Shown: piece by piece, positions 21,667-34,746 of the stretch | Layout of the letters: the number at the start of each line of letters is the position of its first letter | Numbering within the stretch: the stretch's first letter is position 1 | Origin: Selaginella tamariscina | Lineage: Eukaryota; Streptophyta; Lycopodiopsida; Selaginellales; Selaginellaceae | Assembly (NCBI GenBank): GCA_003024785.1 | Contig: PUQB01000230.1 | Coordinates: 135,606-199,605 of the forward strand | Length of the DNA: 64,000 nucleotides | Direction of reading: 5' to 3' | Position numbers and translations under genes: made by a program | The notes under the pieces: model-generated | Told to the model about the DNA's origin: nothing | Databases searched by the model: none | The model's input: the letters and a program-made list of their open reading frames with translations, nothing else

Positions 21667-23042
21667 ATGAGGAGGACATACACACGGAGGACTACCCCTT
21701 CTTCTAATCTCCCTGGTAAATTTGAATTTTTATTCACACACACGCAGACATACTAATGTGTATTACGTGCTTTTTGTTTTTTGTCATTAGCTAAGTCGAG
21801 CTCCAAGGAGACTGACAAAGTTGGTGCATTATTCAAGTGTTATGCTGAGAAGAATGATGATAAACTCATTGGGTAAGTTGCGTGCGTGCGTGCGTGTGTG
21901 TGTATTGCTTAATTACGTTCTTAAACAGGCCGGAAGGAATTGAAGCATTATGTCGTGACCTTCAGATTGAACCCACTGACCTTCGGATTCTTATCTTGGC
22001 ATGGTTAGTTTTGCTTTATGTAGTATATAGTATATGCTACGGATAGATTTGAAGGTGACACACGCGCACATTCGTGTATCTGTGTATAAATACATATATA
22101 AGTTATGAGTTCATCTTATATGTATTACCGTTAATTGCGTTTCAGGAAACTAGAGGCTGGGAAGCAAGGTTTCTTCACTCAGGAAAGTTTATGTTCGTGT
22201 GTGTGTGTTGTGTGGTGTGTTAACGGAGTGTATGATGTGCAGGATGAGTGGAGGAAAGGCATGAAAATCTTACGAGTAGACTCTGTTGACAAGCTACATA
22301 AGGCACTTACTAATCTACAGAATGAGGTAATTAAGTTTATCTTGATATTACATTGTATGTCTGTGTATGTATTTTTAGGTTTTAAACGACGATGAAGAGT
22401 TGAAGAGCTTGTACACTTTCGCCTTTCAGTATTGTTTAACAGGTCCTCTCTCTCTCTCACACATAAATATGTTTGTGTGCGTCTGTATGTTTATATGTAT
22501 CTTAATGCTTGTATGTAGAACCCAGGCAAAAGACTCTGGATTTAGAGACTGCATGTCAAATGCTACAGCTGATTCTCGCTGGACGTCCGCACCTTGGATC
22601 TTTTGTTCAATTTCTTCAGGTAAGGTAAACCAATAGTTAATTTGTATGTATATTATCTATGCATAAATGATATTTCTGTATCCACTATATCTGTAAACCC
22701 ATGTTAATGTAAGTATGTGGTTAGTCATTGTTATTATGACTTCGCAGGTGCAAAAAGAGTATAAGGGACTCAATTTCGATCAATGGACAGGATTCCTTCG
22801 GTTTTGCGAAGAGGTACCTCTTAACTATATATATGCATATTTTACGTAACACACGAATATATTATATGTTGCACATATGTGTATATATGTATATAATCAC
22901 GTGCGTGTGCACACACGCGTCACATGCGTTAATTATGTTAATGCAGGTGGACACGGACATGAGTGATTATGACGAAACCCAAGCTTGGCCTCTGCTAATG
23001 GATAACTATGTGGAGTGGTTTAAGACAAACCGCGGTGTGTAA
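21667..23042 (+). CDS. DCN1-like protein (defective in cullin neddylation), PONY domain
   Basis: Scaffold-type co-E3 that helps attach NEDD8/RUB1 to cullins, activating SCF-type ubiquitin ligases. Exons: 21667-21715, 21791-21872, 21929-22003, 22146-22182, 22243-22326, 22379-22442, 22519-22619, 22748-22813, 22947-23042, giving about 217 residues in one frame. Family signatures: PEGIEALCRDLQIEPTDLR, ILAWKLEAGKQGFFTQ, DEWRKGMKILRVDSVDKLHK, YTFAFQYCLTEPRQKTLDLE, LILAGRPHLGSFVQFLQ, FDQWTGFLRFCEEV, and the acidic cullin-contacting end DYDETQAWPLLMDNYVEWF. No UBA domain is visible at the N terminus, which starts MRRTYTRRTTPSSNLP, as in plant short forms. The intron at 22183-22242 is odd: its donor is GA instead of GT, and being 60 bases with no stop it stays open if retained. 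Confidence 0.88.
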
Positions 23043-23789
23043 AAAGTTTATAAGGGGCAATTTTGTTTCGGTCTCTAATTAGAATAAACTGCCTAGTTTA
23101 AGATATGTGTTTGTATATGTGCATACGTGCGTGCTGTATGTAACTAGTTAAAATAGTTATAAAACAGTCCTGTAACAAACCTGATTATATATATTTATAT
23201 GAACATGTGTGTGTATAAAACAATATGTCATGTAAAACTATACACACACACGTATATTTATATACATATGCATAATCGTATGTGTGTGTGTGTGTGTCTA
23301 TGTAGATAGATAGATAGACACACACACACACACACACAGACACATACTTCATTTCTCATAAGTAATATCTCAATATTTTAGTATAAAACTCATTATATTT
23401 ATAATATGAGTGTGAAATAAAGCACATTTATTTTAAATTACAAAATACTTTAATTGTATCTATTGCTAAGTAATATATTTTTCTTACCTTAATAAAATAT
23501 TAACCATGTATTAGCTAATTACAAAAAAGAATAAATTTATGTAACATGTGAATAAAAAAATATATATATATTTTATTAATACTTGGTATAAAGCACTATA
23601 ATATTATATAAGGAAACTTATATTCATGTTTGACTATAGTTATTATATAAAGGAAACTTATATCCTATATATATTGTTTAATTATTGTGAATGGTCGTGC
23701 CTCGTTCCTGACCGTTGGATTCACAGTAAACCAAGGGCATCGATGTCAGTACTAAACGGCATATGCTAAAGCATAAGTTGTAGATCATT
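23043..23789. other. Intergenic region, DCN1-like to M1 aminopeptidase
   Basis: AT-rich, with a small (GATA)/(CA)n cluster near 23281-23338 that can fold on itself. No gene supported. The last ~130 bases before 23922 contain a G-box and telo-box-like text (AACCCTAA, TTAGGGTTT). Confidence 0.6.
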
Positions 23790-23801
23790 TGCCACGTGGC
23801 A
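23790..23801. promoter_or_regulatory. 12-base palindromic G-box TGCCACGTGGCA
   Basis: Identical to the palindrome at 10665-10676, here 121 bases before the M1 aminopeptidase start codon. CACGTG core elements with GCC/GGC flanks are typical light- and stress-responsive bZIP/bHLH sites in plants. Confidence 0.55.
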
Positions 23802-23921
23802 TGCGATTAGATATAGTGGAAGAACCCTAAATCACGCAAAAGCTTAGGGTTTGCGGGGAGAATAGAGGTGAGATAGAGAGATTGCATTGTGCATAACTTA
23901 GCGAGGGATTTCATAGGTATT

Positions 23922-26900
23922 ATGATGTCGGTGATTATGGCGACAGTGTTGTCGCCTTGTCGGAGACCGGGATTATTGTCGAGATTAACAATTAAAGCTG
24001 GACTTAATCCTCCCCAATTTTTTATTGTCTGGGACTTTTCCTCTAGTTTAGCTGCATAATTTATCTTGTATATATAATGTCTATATTCCGATTGCACGCA
24101 CATAGGTAGTATATACTAAGCTTTTAATACTGATACAATTGTCAGTACATCAAAATACTACTAGTTTATGTATGTTTATAACTAGAGCTTATATATATGT
24201 ATTATATGTTATTTTTTGTGTAATGTTATATATACAAAATGTACACGATAGATATATTATATAGAGACACACCTACACATAAATGTGTTTAGATACTTTC
24301 TATACACACTATATTATATATATATCGGCTAGACTACACCTGGTAGTCTTATCTTCCCTTGCCTGGTCTTTATTTTGTTTTATTAATTTTAATTTGTTGT
24401 CTTTTCTTTGTAATGCACGCTATTTCTGCATATATATAAATATATTAGATGATGTGAAGCTTACGATTTTGTGGTTTATTGCAGGCTAGTGGCCCACGTC
24501 ATTTTCGGGTATGTTTCATGTTTATAGTTTAAGGGTCGTTATATTACTAATGTAGAATTTTTAAACCTTAATTAAGTTAATTAGCATCCCTCCCCTATAG
24601 TGTATGTGTATTACCTTCGGAACAAATGGGTTGAAAATTAAATTATGAGAAATTACTAAAACAAGCGTGTATGTGTGTGTTGGTAGCTTAGTGAAAGTTC
24701 TTTTTCAGGCTCACTTGATCTCTGGTCGCAAGTTCGGGTCTGGTCGATTCCAGGTATATTCCTTATTCAGTATAATGCATATCTGATATATTATCTACAT
24801 GTCGATTATGGGCATCAATACATGTGCATGTGTATTGTTATTGATATATTCTTTTTAGCGGATATTTGCCACTAGTGGTGTAAATACACAACCGGCACCT
24901 GCAGTCGCTGAAGAAATGGCAGTAAGGGAGGCCCCTAAGGAGATTTTTCTCAAGGATTATAAGCGAACGGATTACCACTTTGATACGGTAACTATTTAGT
25001 ATATTAATATAGAGTTCCTTTGTTTATAAATATGCCATATTTTTCTATAGCATTAGCATAATGTATTCTTTAGCATACACATGTATGACTACTATTATTG
25101 ATAACTAAATAAACATGTTACAGGTGGACTTGAAGTTTGTTTTAAGCGAGACTAAAACCACCGTTGTTTCAAAAATCCGTGTTCTTCCAAGGACTTCAGG
25201 TACATTGTTTTTATATAGTTATGCCATATATGCATTTATGTTAATTCTATATGATATGTTATACTTGTATATGATTATAGTAATGGAGTTAATTGGAAGT
25301 ATATTGTTAGCATATAAGATATCTAAACAAAGGATACAGGTGCTCCTCTGATCTTGGATGGACGAGATTTGAAACTTCTGTATGTCAAAATCGACGGTGC
25401 AGAACAGAAGGTAACAACTGTGTGTATACGTTTGTGTTTTTAATGTATTGTGTAAGGTATGTTTCACTTAGAGATCTCATGGATCCAGGTCGAAGGGCTT
25501 GATTTGACGCCACGTCATCTCACGTTGAAGTCCCTGCCTACTGAGCCGTTTGATCTGGAGATTGGTACAGAAATACACCCTGAGACCAATCTGTCTTTAG
25601 AAGTAAGTAGACGTGTAAGATATAAATACCATACTAAGTATTTTTATATGTTATTATTTGTATGTACTTGCATATGTAAGTATGTATGTATGTATCTATC
25701 TATCTATTGCAGGCAAATAAATATGTGTATACATACGCTAACATGCATATTATTATAGGGCTTGTACAAGTCATCCAGTGGGAACTTCTGTACTCAGTGT
25801 GAAGCGGAAGGTTTTCGGAAGATAACATACTACCAGGTATTTAGCCTAATCAATTTAACTTTATTATTCTCTAATGAAAATATTGACAGGACCGACCTGA
25901 TGTACTGGCAAAATTTATTACCAGAATCGAGGCTGATAAAGCTCAATACCCTGTTTTGCTCTCTAATGGAAATCTTATAGACAGTGGTGAACTCGAGGTT
26001 CGTGTACACACGTATGTGTATGTGTTTTCTGCGTGCTAATGTATACATACATATTAACGTCTCTGACAGAACATGTAGTAGGAATACGACTTATATCACA
26101 TCGGTTTATGATATGTACTGTTTGTTTTGCACACAACTTAAAATTTACTATATCTATTGACTATTAACTTTTGACTACCATAATTTAATATAATATTAAA
26201 AATTGGTGTTAATAAAAATTATTCTAATTGTTTCAGAATGGTTTACACTATGTTGTATGGGAGGATCCATTCAAGAAGCCTTGTTATTTATTTGCGTTGG
26301 TAGCAGGTCAGCTTGTATCAAGGGATGATACTTTTAAGACTCGTTCAGGACGCGATGTGAAACTCCGTATATGGACTCCTGCTCAGGATATCTCTAAAAC
26401 AGCCCATGCTATGGATGCTCTTAAGTTAGCTATGAAGTGGGACGAAGACGTAAGTATATCGTGCATGTGTGTGTCTTAGATATCTATCTGTTTAGAAGTT
26501 AGTAGACTATGTCATAATAGTTTATTTAAGGTTATTTTATAAGTAATATTAAGAAATATGATATCTCATAATTATTATTTACAACACTAATGCAGGTATA
26601 TGGATTGGAGTATGACCTCGATCTCTTCAACATTGTTGTTATTCCGGATTTTAACATGTGAGTGTATGTATTTATCTATATCATCACGGATTATGCCAGT
26701 AAGAGAGAGAGGAGCATGATAAACATCGAAAGTTGTAAACATATTAACCTGTGATTTTGGCAGGGGAGCGATGGAAAACAAGAGCTTAAATGTAAGTTCT
26801 GAGCTGTTAAAATGTTTAGTAGTATTTATTTATATATGTCTATACACATTGTTTCCAATACAGATTTTTAATTCAAAGCTCGTTCTTGCTTCACCTGAAA

Positions 26901-28283
26901 CTGCAACGGATGGTGACTATTCTGCAATCTTGGGTGTCATTGGTCATGAGGTTCGCTATATAAGACACTCATGTGTAATATGATGCAATATATATATATA
27001 TAATTTATTTATATTTATTTATTAGACACATGCATGATTTGAATGTGCTTTATTATTAAGTTAATGTTGAACTTTCAAGTTCAGATGTACTAATATTTAC
27101 TGAGTTTGATTTCTTTTATAGTACTTCCACAACTGGACCGGAAACAGGTGAGTTTATTATTATTCATATATATGTATATGTATTATACAATTAATAATGT
27201 TATTGGTGTTATGTTTTAGGGTGACTTGTCGCGATTGGTTTCAATTAAGTCTGAAGGAGGGGCTTACAGTTTTCAGGGACCAAGTATGTCTCTCTCTCTC
27301 TTTCGTTCTCTCTCTCAAGTAAGGTCGTTTCAGGAATTCTCTTCGGATATGGGCTGCCGGCCTGTCAAACGGATTGGCGACGTTGCAATCTTGAGAACTG
27401 CTCAGTTCTCTGAGGTAATGTGCCCATATGCACATATGCAATCTTAATCTTGATTCATTTTCCTATTTCTAGGACGCTGGTCCTATGGCACATCCTGTTC
27501 GCCCACATTCTTACATTAAGGTAATTCTTACGGGATATATATTAACAAGTAAATATGAAGTATAATTAACTCTGGTTTTTTGTTCCAGATGGATAATTTC
27601 TACACAGGTACTTTCTTCATTTCTTTTATTCAATTAAATTTTCTTTTACGGTGGTCTTTACGATGGATTTCTTCACTGTGCAGTGACGGTAAGCTTTTAG
27701 TTAGTAACTACTGATTATTATCTGGTTAAATTTATAAATATACATGTAATATTAGAGAAGACCATACATATATATCTGAGTATACACGTGTTGGTTAAAT
27801 GTTTCTTTATATGATTAATAGGTATACGAGAAGGGTGCTGAAGTTGTTAGAATGTACCAAACGCTACTTGGAAAGGATGGCTTCCGAAAGGTTGTTGATA
27901 AATACATTATGTGCGCGTGTGTGCGTGTGTCTGTTATACGTGTTTTTACATACAGCAATCCTTTTCAGGGAATGGACTTGTATTTCCAACGTCATGACGG
28001 CAGTGCTGTAACATGTGAGGACTTCTTCGCTGCAATGCGGGATGCTAACAAGGCTAGCCTTCCGACCTTTCTAAGATGGTAATAGCTATATGCACACATA
28101 CATACACATTAATACTATATTATATATATCGAGTGTGTGTAATTAACTTCATTGTTAAACAGGTATTCACAAGCGGGTACTCCGATTCTGACTGTTTCAA
28201 CCAGTTACAATGATGAAGAACGTACTTATACCTTGACGTGCAAGTAAGTCATTAATAACTTGGATTATGAATATTGTAGGAAC

Positions 28284-28369
<86 letters not shown>

Positions 28370-31020
28370 ATGTATGTATGTATGTATGTATGTATATGTA
28401 TATGTCAATTGTTAATGTTTTCCAGGCAAAAAGTGCCACCAACACCTGGCCAGCCTTCGAAGGAACCGATGCCCATTCCACTTGCTGTGGGATTATTAGA
28501 CTCAAACGGATATGATATGCCCTTAACCGAAGTTGTTGACAGTACTTCACGAAAGTCTTTGAATGACCAGAAAACGGCAGTGCTGATAGTTGATAAGGTG
28601 GTCACATACATATATATACATAATATGCTGCATTATATGATATAATCATATATATACATACCAGGTACACACCCTCATACATCGACATACACATATATGC
28701 ATTATGTGTATTGTTTTAACATTTACCTATATAGGAGGAGCAAGAGTTTACATTTCATGGTATACCCGAGAGACCTGTGCCATCGCTTTTGAGGAATTTC
28801 AGTGCCCCTGTTCGTCTAGTTACACCAACTGTGACCGATGATGATTTGTTGTTCTTATTGGCACACGACTCTGATGAGTTTAACAGGTAGATTGTTTATA
28901 TGTGGGTGTACTATGTATGTAAAAGCTTCTGAGAAGTACGTGTACGTACATATATGTGCTGTTATCGCTAGACACGCACGTGTGTGTGTCTATGCTGTTT
29001 TTATATCTCAAGGTAATTCGTGGACATTTGGGATATGTGTTAAATAAAATATATATCACAGACACTCGCGCACACACACAAACATACAAGTCGTGGGCAG
29101 TAGAAAACACACGCACACAATACATCTTATATATGTAGGTAGCATGTGTATATGTGAACTAAAATGATGTTTGATTAGATGGGAGGCTGGACAAACCATG
29201 GAAGGAAACTCATACTTAGCCTTGTTGAGAAAACACAGAAAAACCAGCAACTGGATATTCCAAAGGCGTACGTGGAGGGACTGCGTAGAATACTTAATGA
29301 TTCTTCTCTTGATAAGGTTTGTGTTGAGCAATATATATGTGTGTGTGTATCCACAGATGCATAATCCACATGTACACGAGGCATATTATGTGTAAATCTC
29401 TATGCTTATGTACTTACTTCATACACACACACACACACGTAATATTTTACCAAAAGCTTTGTTAACAGGAATTTGTGGCAAAAGCAATTACACTTCCGGG
29501 GGAGAGTGAATTAATGGACTTAATGACGGTTGCTGATCCTGATGCAGTCCATACCGTCCGTCGATTTGTTGTCAAGTACTTAGCATCCCAGTTAAAGGAT
29601 GATCTACTTCATGCGGTAAACTATCAAGATAATATGTGCATAACACGCGCGCGCGCATATAGGTACCTATTGTTATTGTTTACTTTGTGGCTACAGGTCA
29701 ACTCAAACCGAAGTCCTGGTTCTTACATATTTGATCATCCAAACAAGGCGAGGAGATCATTAAAGAACACTGCTCTTGGTAAGCTTTACCTCGTATAATT
29801 CGATTGTAAATGTATCTTTATATAATATGTTATTATATCAGTATCTTTTATATCATGTATATAAAGTTATTCATACGTGTACTTGGATCTGTGTTTTATA
29901 TACTAACTCTCCCCACGCATATGTATATATTTTCATGCATAATATTTACGATTGATGTTGTTTCTTCTCTCTTGTTTTGCCCAGGATATCTCGCTTCGTT
30001 GGATGAACCAGAAACAACAGAGCTGGCTATATCTGAGTATAAATCTGCGACTAATATGACTGATCAATTTGCTGCACTTGCTGCACTGTCAGTAAACCCT
30101 GGTGATGCCCGTGATCAAGCTTTCGCAAGCTTCTACGAACAATGGAAAGAAGAGCCTCTGGTAAATACACACGCACACACACACATGTATGTGTGTGTAT
30201 GTATGTATGTATACTTTACATATTATATGTAATATATATGAGTATGTACTATCATATATAAAGTATATACACATTTGTGCATATGCGGTATGCATCTGTA
30301 TGAATGTAATATATATATATATAGATAGAGAGAGAGAGAGAGAGATTTATATATGAGCTCAATAATTGTACACGTATGCGTACGTATTTGTGTGTGTGTG
30401 TCTACTAATGTGGGGAGTGCAGGTGGTGAATAAGTGGTTAGCACTACAAGCAATGTCGGATATTCCCGGAAATGTGGACAACGTGCGACGTTTGCTAGAT
30501 CATCCTGCATTTGATATTCGTAACCCCAACAAGGTATAATACACACACACAATATATATATAATATATATATATATATATGATTATGCAGTATATTCGTT
30601 GATTGGATCGTTTAGTCGGACTGGGGTTAACTTCCACGCTAAGGATGGATCCGGTTACGAGTTCCTTGCAGAAATTGTTTTGCAGCTTGATAAAATGAAC
30701 CCACAGGTATGCATGTGTGTTTTTGCGTGTGCTCTTTAGTATCTGATAATGGTTCTCTCTCTCTCTCTCTCTCGCTATTTATATGTTTTACACAGGTGGC
30801 TTCTCGAATGGTGTCCGCTTTCTCAAGGTGGAAACGTTTTGACGAAGGAAGACAAAGTGTTGCCAAGGTAAAATATATACATACATATAAGTGCATGTAT
30901 GCGTGTGTTATGCTAACGTGTGATTGCTTGTTTGCGCAGGCACAACTGGAACGCATTGTAAACGCCGAGGGGCTTTCGGAGAATGTATTCGAGATTGCCT
31001 CCAAAAGCTTAACTGCTTAA
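23922..31020 (+). CDS. MPA1: M1 family zinc aminopeptidase (puromycin-sensitive/PepN type)
   Basis: Removes N-terminal residues from peptides; the closest plant relative is Arabidopsis At1g63770. About 32 exons, ~960 residues. ATG at 23922 gives a possible transit peptide ([19 protein letters not shown]); the exon 1 donor is uncertain. From 24859 on the exons match the family almost word for word: [17 protein letters not shown], the GAMEN exopeptidase motif at the 26657/26764 junction, the HEYFH zinc site split between exons ending 26950 and starting 27122, the downstream SLKEGLTVF glutamate, and the C-terminal [13 protein letters not shown]. Exon 27684-27688 is only 5 bases. Two single-base losses break the frame: near 29201 (GQT/GRKL) and at the acceptor at 30590 (GCAGTATAT where NKVYSL requires GCAG plus GTATAT). 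Everything else is in frame, so these may be sequence errors. Confidence 0.9.
28286..28362. repeat. (TA)n microsatellite in an aminopeptidase intron
   Basis: Long uninterrupted TA tract followed by (TATG)n between exons ending 28243 and starting 28426. Confidence 0.95.
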
Positions 31021-31323
31021 TTTACTGGTATGTTCCATGGTATATTCCTTTGAATAATTCACATCTCTTTCATAGAGCCATTGTGTTTATGTCGTATACA
31101 CATACACAACATACGTAAGGAAGTTACGTCCGTTAGATACCAACACATATACACAACACACACGTTATATGAATGTTATATATGATGTGTCTATTTATCC
31201 TTGTTTGATCACTTAACCAGGCTTCTGAAGAGAATCATTAGTTATAATCATGTTTATTACGATAATTGAGAAAATCCCATTAATATATATACAAATCGTT
31301 GTAACCTAATAACTTCATTAGCT

Positions 31324-31448
31324 AAATTAACCCTAAACTATTCGGAAACTAAACCTAATCTAACCCTAACCCTAAATTATAAATTCCTGCTCTGCTTAAC
31401 TTGAATTTAGGGCAGGATTTGTTAACTTGAAATTTAGGGCAGGGTTTA
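31324..31448 (+). promoter_or_regulatory. Telo-box cluster and short direct repeat upstream of SMU1
   Basis: Within 130 bases of the SMU1 start codon are repeated AACCCTAA/ACCCTAAA elements (31328-31376), the plant telo-box found in promoters of growth and translation genes. Immediately after comes a 24-base direct repeat, ACTTGAATTTAGGGCAGG and ACTTGAAATTTAGGGCAGG. Confidence 0.45.
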
Positions 31449-31453
31449 GCAGA

Positions 31454-34192
31454 ATGGCGTTGGAGATCGAAGCTCGAGAGTAAGTCTTCATCCCTCTCTC
31501 TCCCTTTGTTTCTCTAATTACGCTGTTGTTGCAGTGTGATTAAGGTAGTGTTGCAGTTCTGTAAGGAGAATTCGCTGAACCAGACGTTTCAGACGCTGCA
31601 GAATGAGTGTCAAGTGTCGCTCAATACGCTGGATAACTACGATGGCTTTGTTGCGGATATAAATGATGGGCGATGGGATGCTGTTCTGCCTCAACTTGCC
31701 CACCTCAAGCTTCCCAAGAAGAAGCTTGAGGACTTGTACGAGCAGGTACACACGCACACACACACACACACACACATATATCTGTGTGTGTGTGTATTGA
31801 GATCAAAACCCACAATATTAAACAAGGAAAAAGAGCGATTAAGAGTTTGTTCACTGTATAGAAATTTTTTGTATTACATCAATTCTGTTCGGGTTTATAA
31901 TTAGTCTTGAAAAATGTGTATAACCTATTGTGTGTGTGTGGGTGTGCACCTAATATAGATACACACATCATCATATCACATTCAGATTGTTCTGGAGATG
32001 ATTGAACTGCGAGAGCTGGACACGGCCAGAGCAATACTAAGGCAGACACAGGCGATGGGATACATGAAGCAGGAACAGCCAGAACGATACCGTCGCCTGG
32101 AGCAGCTCCTTGCCGGACAATACTTTGACGCTCGAGAGGTAAATATCGGTACATATTTCTATACTTAAATACGTGGTATATAGAGAATCTATACAACAGA
32201 CATATACATATTATATTAGAAATCATGCTATAACATATATGTATATGGTTCCAGGTGTATCAAGATGTATCAAAGGAGAGGCGTAGAGCACAGATTGCTC
32301 AAGCTCTTGCTGGAGAGGTGCAAGTAGTCCCTCCATCGCGATTGATGTCACTCATTGGTCAGGCTCTTAAATGGCAACAGCACCAAGGTCAGTATATCAG
32401 GCAACCTACTGTGGCTTGTTGCAGCAAATGAGACACATGTTTATGTATTTATGTGCTAACATGGTGTGTACAGGCATGCTTCCACCAGGGACACAGTTCG
32501 ATTTGTTCAGAGGAACGGCAGCAGTGAAGGCGGATGTGGAAGAGACATATCCGACTACTTTGCAGCATTCAATTACATTTGGCAAGAAGAGCCATTGCGA
32601 GTGCGCTCGTTTCTCACCAGATGGTCAATTCCTGGTATCCTCATCGGATGATGGCTTCATAGAGGTATATATAGTTTACTTGTGTGTGTGTGTGTGTGTT
32701 CTATAAATATGTTATATATGCATATGGTACTGCAGGTTTGGGATTACATAACGGGGAAGCTGAAGAAAGATCTACAATATCAAGCAGAGGTAATATTCTT
32801 TAGTAATCTATAATACTTTATATTTTATGCACGTTAAATCTTTTACAGGATGCGTTTATGATGCATGAAGAGGCAGTGTTATCAATTGCTGTAAGCGGCG
32901 ATTCTGAGATGCTCGCTTCTGGTGCACAAGATGGAAAAATTAAGGTTGATCCATTATGTTAACTTTAGTTATAGTTAATTAATACAAATATTAGTATTAG
33001 AATTAACTCATTAATCTGCAGGTATGGAGAGTAAGGACGGGACAAAGCTTGAAGCGTTTTGACAAGGCACACAGTATGGGTGTTACAAGTGTTATGTTTT
33101 CGAGGGATAACAGCCAGATACTTAGTGCTTCTTTTGATGAAACTGCAAGGTATTAATGCGTTGTTGTTATTGTCGTGTGTGTGCTTGTCTATGTGTGTTT
33201 GTGTGTGTGGTTGATTGAGCATGTATGAATTTAACAACTATATATGGGTTTTGCATGACAGATTCATATTGATATTTGTGGTGCACTGTTAGAAACATGC
33301 ACACATATATTTATATCTGCTGTCTAATTGTACACACACACACACACGCATGTATGTATGTACGTGTAATTGATACTAAACTTTTAAATAATCGGTTTTT
33401 ACTTCCAGAATACACGGATTAAAGTCAGGCAAACAGCTGAAGGAGTTCCGTGGTCATAAATCTTATGTTAACGATGCAATTTTCGCTAATGAAGTTAATC
33501 GAATCATTACTGCTTCTAGTGATGGCACCGTCAAGGTATGTTCATTCCTATGCGCAATGTGTCTGCATGTGTGTATACAGACATACATATGCGTTATTTA
33601 TATCTTGTGTGTTGTTTGTGCGTATGTCCATACATAATACAGATGATATCATGATGTGTATGCACAGGTGTGGGATATGAGGACAACTGACTGTTTACGA
33701 ACTTTTAAGCCGCCTCCAGCACAACCGGTAATACTTTAATAATGAGCTATTAATCTGCTTATTACTGTTATTAGTTACTAATAAACTCTAACGACTGTAG
33801 GGTGCTGATGCGGCTATTAATTCTATCCATTTGCTTCCGAAGAATCCCGACCATATTGTTGTCTGCAACAAATCTTCAACTTTATATATTATGACTTTGC
33901 TGGGACAGGTATTTGTACATACATTGTTGCATACTTTATTGTATTTATGTATGATGTAATTACACACCTTTATACTAAAGATTATAGTTTAAACATTATC
34001 AACATACAGTTTCGTATTCTAACAAGATGGATGGTTTTATTAAATTTAGCGATTTATTATATAGGTTGTGAAGAGTTTCCTATCTGGAAATAAAGAGGGT
34101 GGTGATTTTGTAGCTGCATGCGTTTCACCGAAAGGGGACTGGATATACTGCGTTGGAGAAGACATGTGAGTGCATACAGAAACATGCACGCA

Positions 34193-34247
<55 letters not shown>

Positions 34248-34622
34248 GCATGTTACATGTGTGTGGGTGTGTGTAATTTGTTTTGAATCGCTTTGTTGCA
34301 GGAATATTTACTGCTTTAGCAACCAAACTGGACATTTGGAGCATCTTGTGAAGGTTAGTTTGCTCTAAATTACATATATAACACATATATTATCCATATG
34401 AATATAGTAAATATCATACGATGTGTGCGTGTAAACATATCCTTCGTAATTATAGTGTTTTATTTAAGTAAAAGAACATGTATTTGAATTCATTGGTTAT
34501 TGAAGTTTAATAAATTGATTTAGGCCCATGAGAAGGATGTAATTGGGATCACTCATCACCCACACCGAAACTTGATCGCCACATACAGTTTGGATGGCAC
34601 AATGAACCTTTGGAAGCCTTAA
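31454..34622 (+). CDS. SMU1: SMU1-like WD40 spliceosome-associated protein
   Basis: Nuclear factor that, with RED, acts in spliceosome B-complex activation. Fourteen exons: 31454-31479, 31535-31745, 31986-32138, 32255-32387, 32474-32664, 32736-32789, 32849-32944, 33022-33149, 33409-33535, 33668-33727, 33801-33908, 34065-34165, 34302-34353, 34524-34622. All phases agree and the joined frame gives 512 residues, the family's length (human SMU1 is 513). An N-terminal LisH/CTLH region ([54 protein letters not shown]) is followed by [19 protein letters not shown] and seven WD repeats ([58 protein letters not shown]). No frame break anywhere. Ends only 124 bases before the next gene. Confidence 0.95.
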
Positions 34623-34746
34623 TATTGTTGTTTTGCTTTTCAATTTAAGTAAGTGTAAGGGTACATCCATTCCATAGGTTTGCTTTAATACACACACTAT
34701 TCACGTGCATGCCCATTATTTTACACACACACACAGGTGATGCCTT

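Noticed and set aside
23281..23345. CRISPR-like or hairpin array of GT/GATA/CA units
   Set aside because: Simple dinucleotide and tetranucleotide repeats without spacers; this is eukaryotic nuclear DNA.
23807..24103. 98-codon minus-strand frame
   Set aside because: Shadow of the aminopeptidase first exon and leader on the other strand; no recognisable domain.
24683..24753. tRNA/SINE-like box A (TAGCTTAGTG) and box B (AGTTCGGGTCT)
   Set aside because: The box B part is the coding exon 24709-24753 ([15 protein letters not shown]) of the M1 aminopeptidase, in frame with its neighbours.
31518..31775. Minus-strand frame of 85 codons
   Set aside because: Antisense of SMU1 exon 2.
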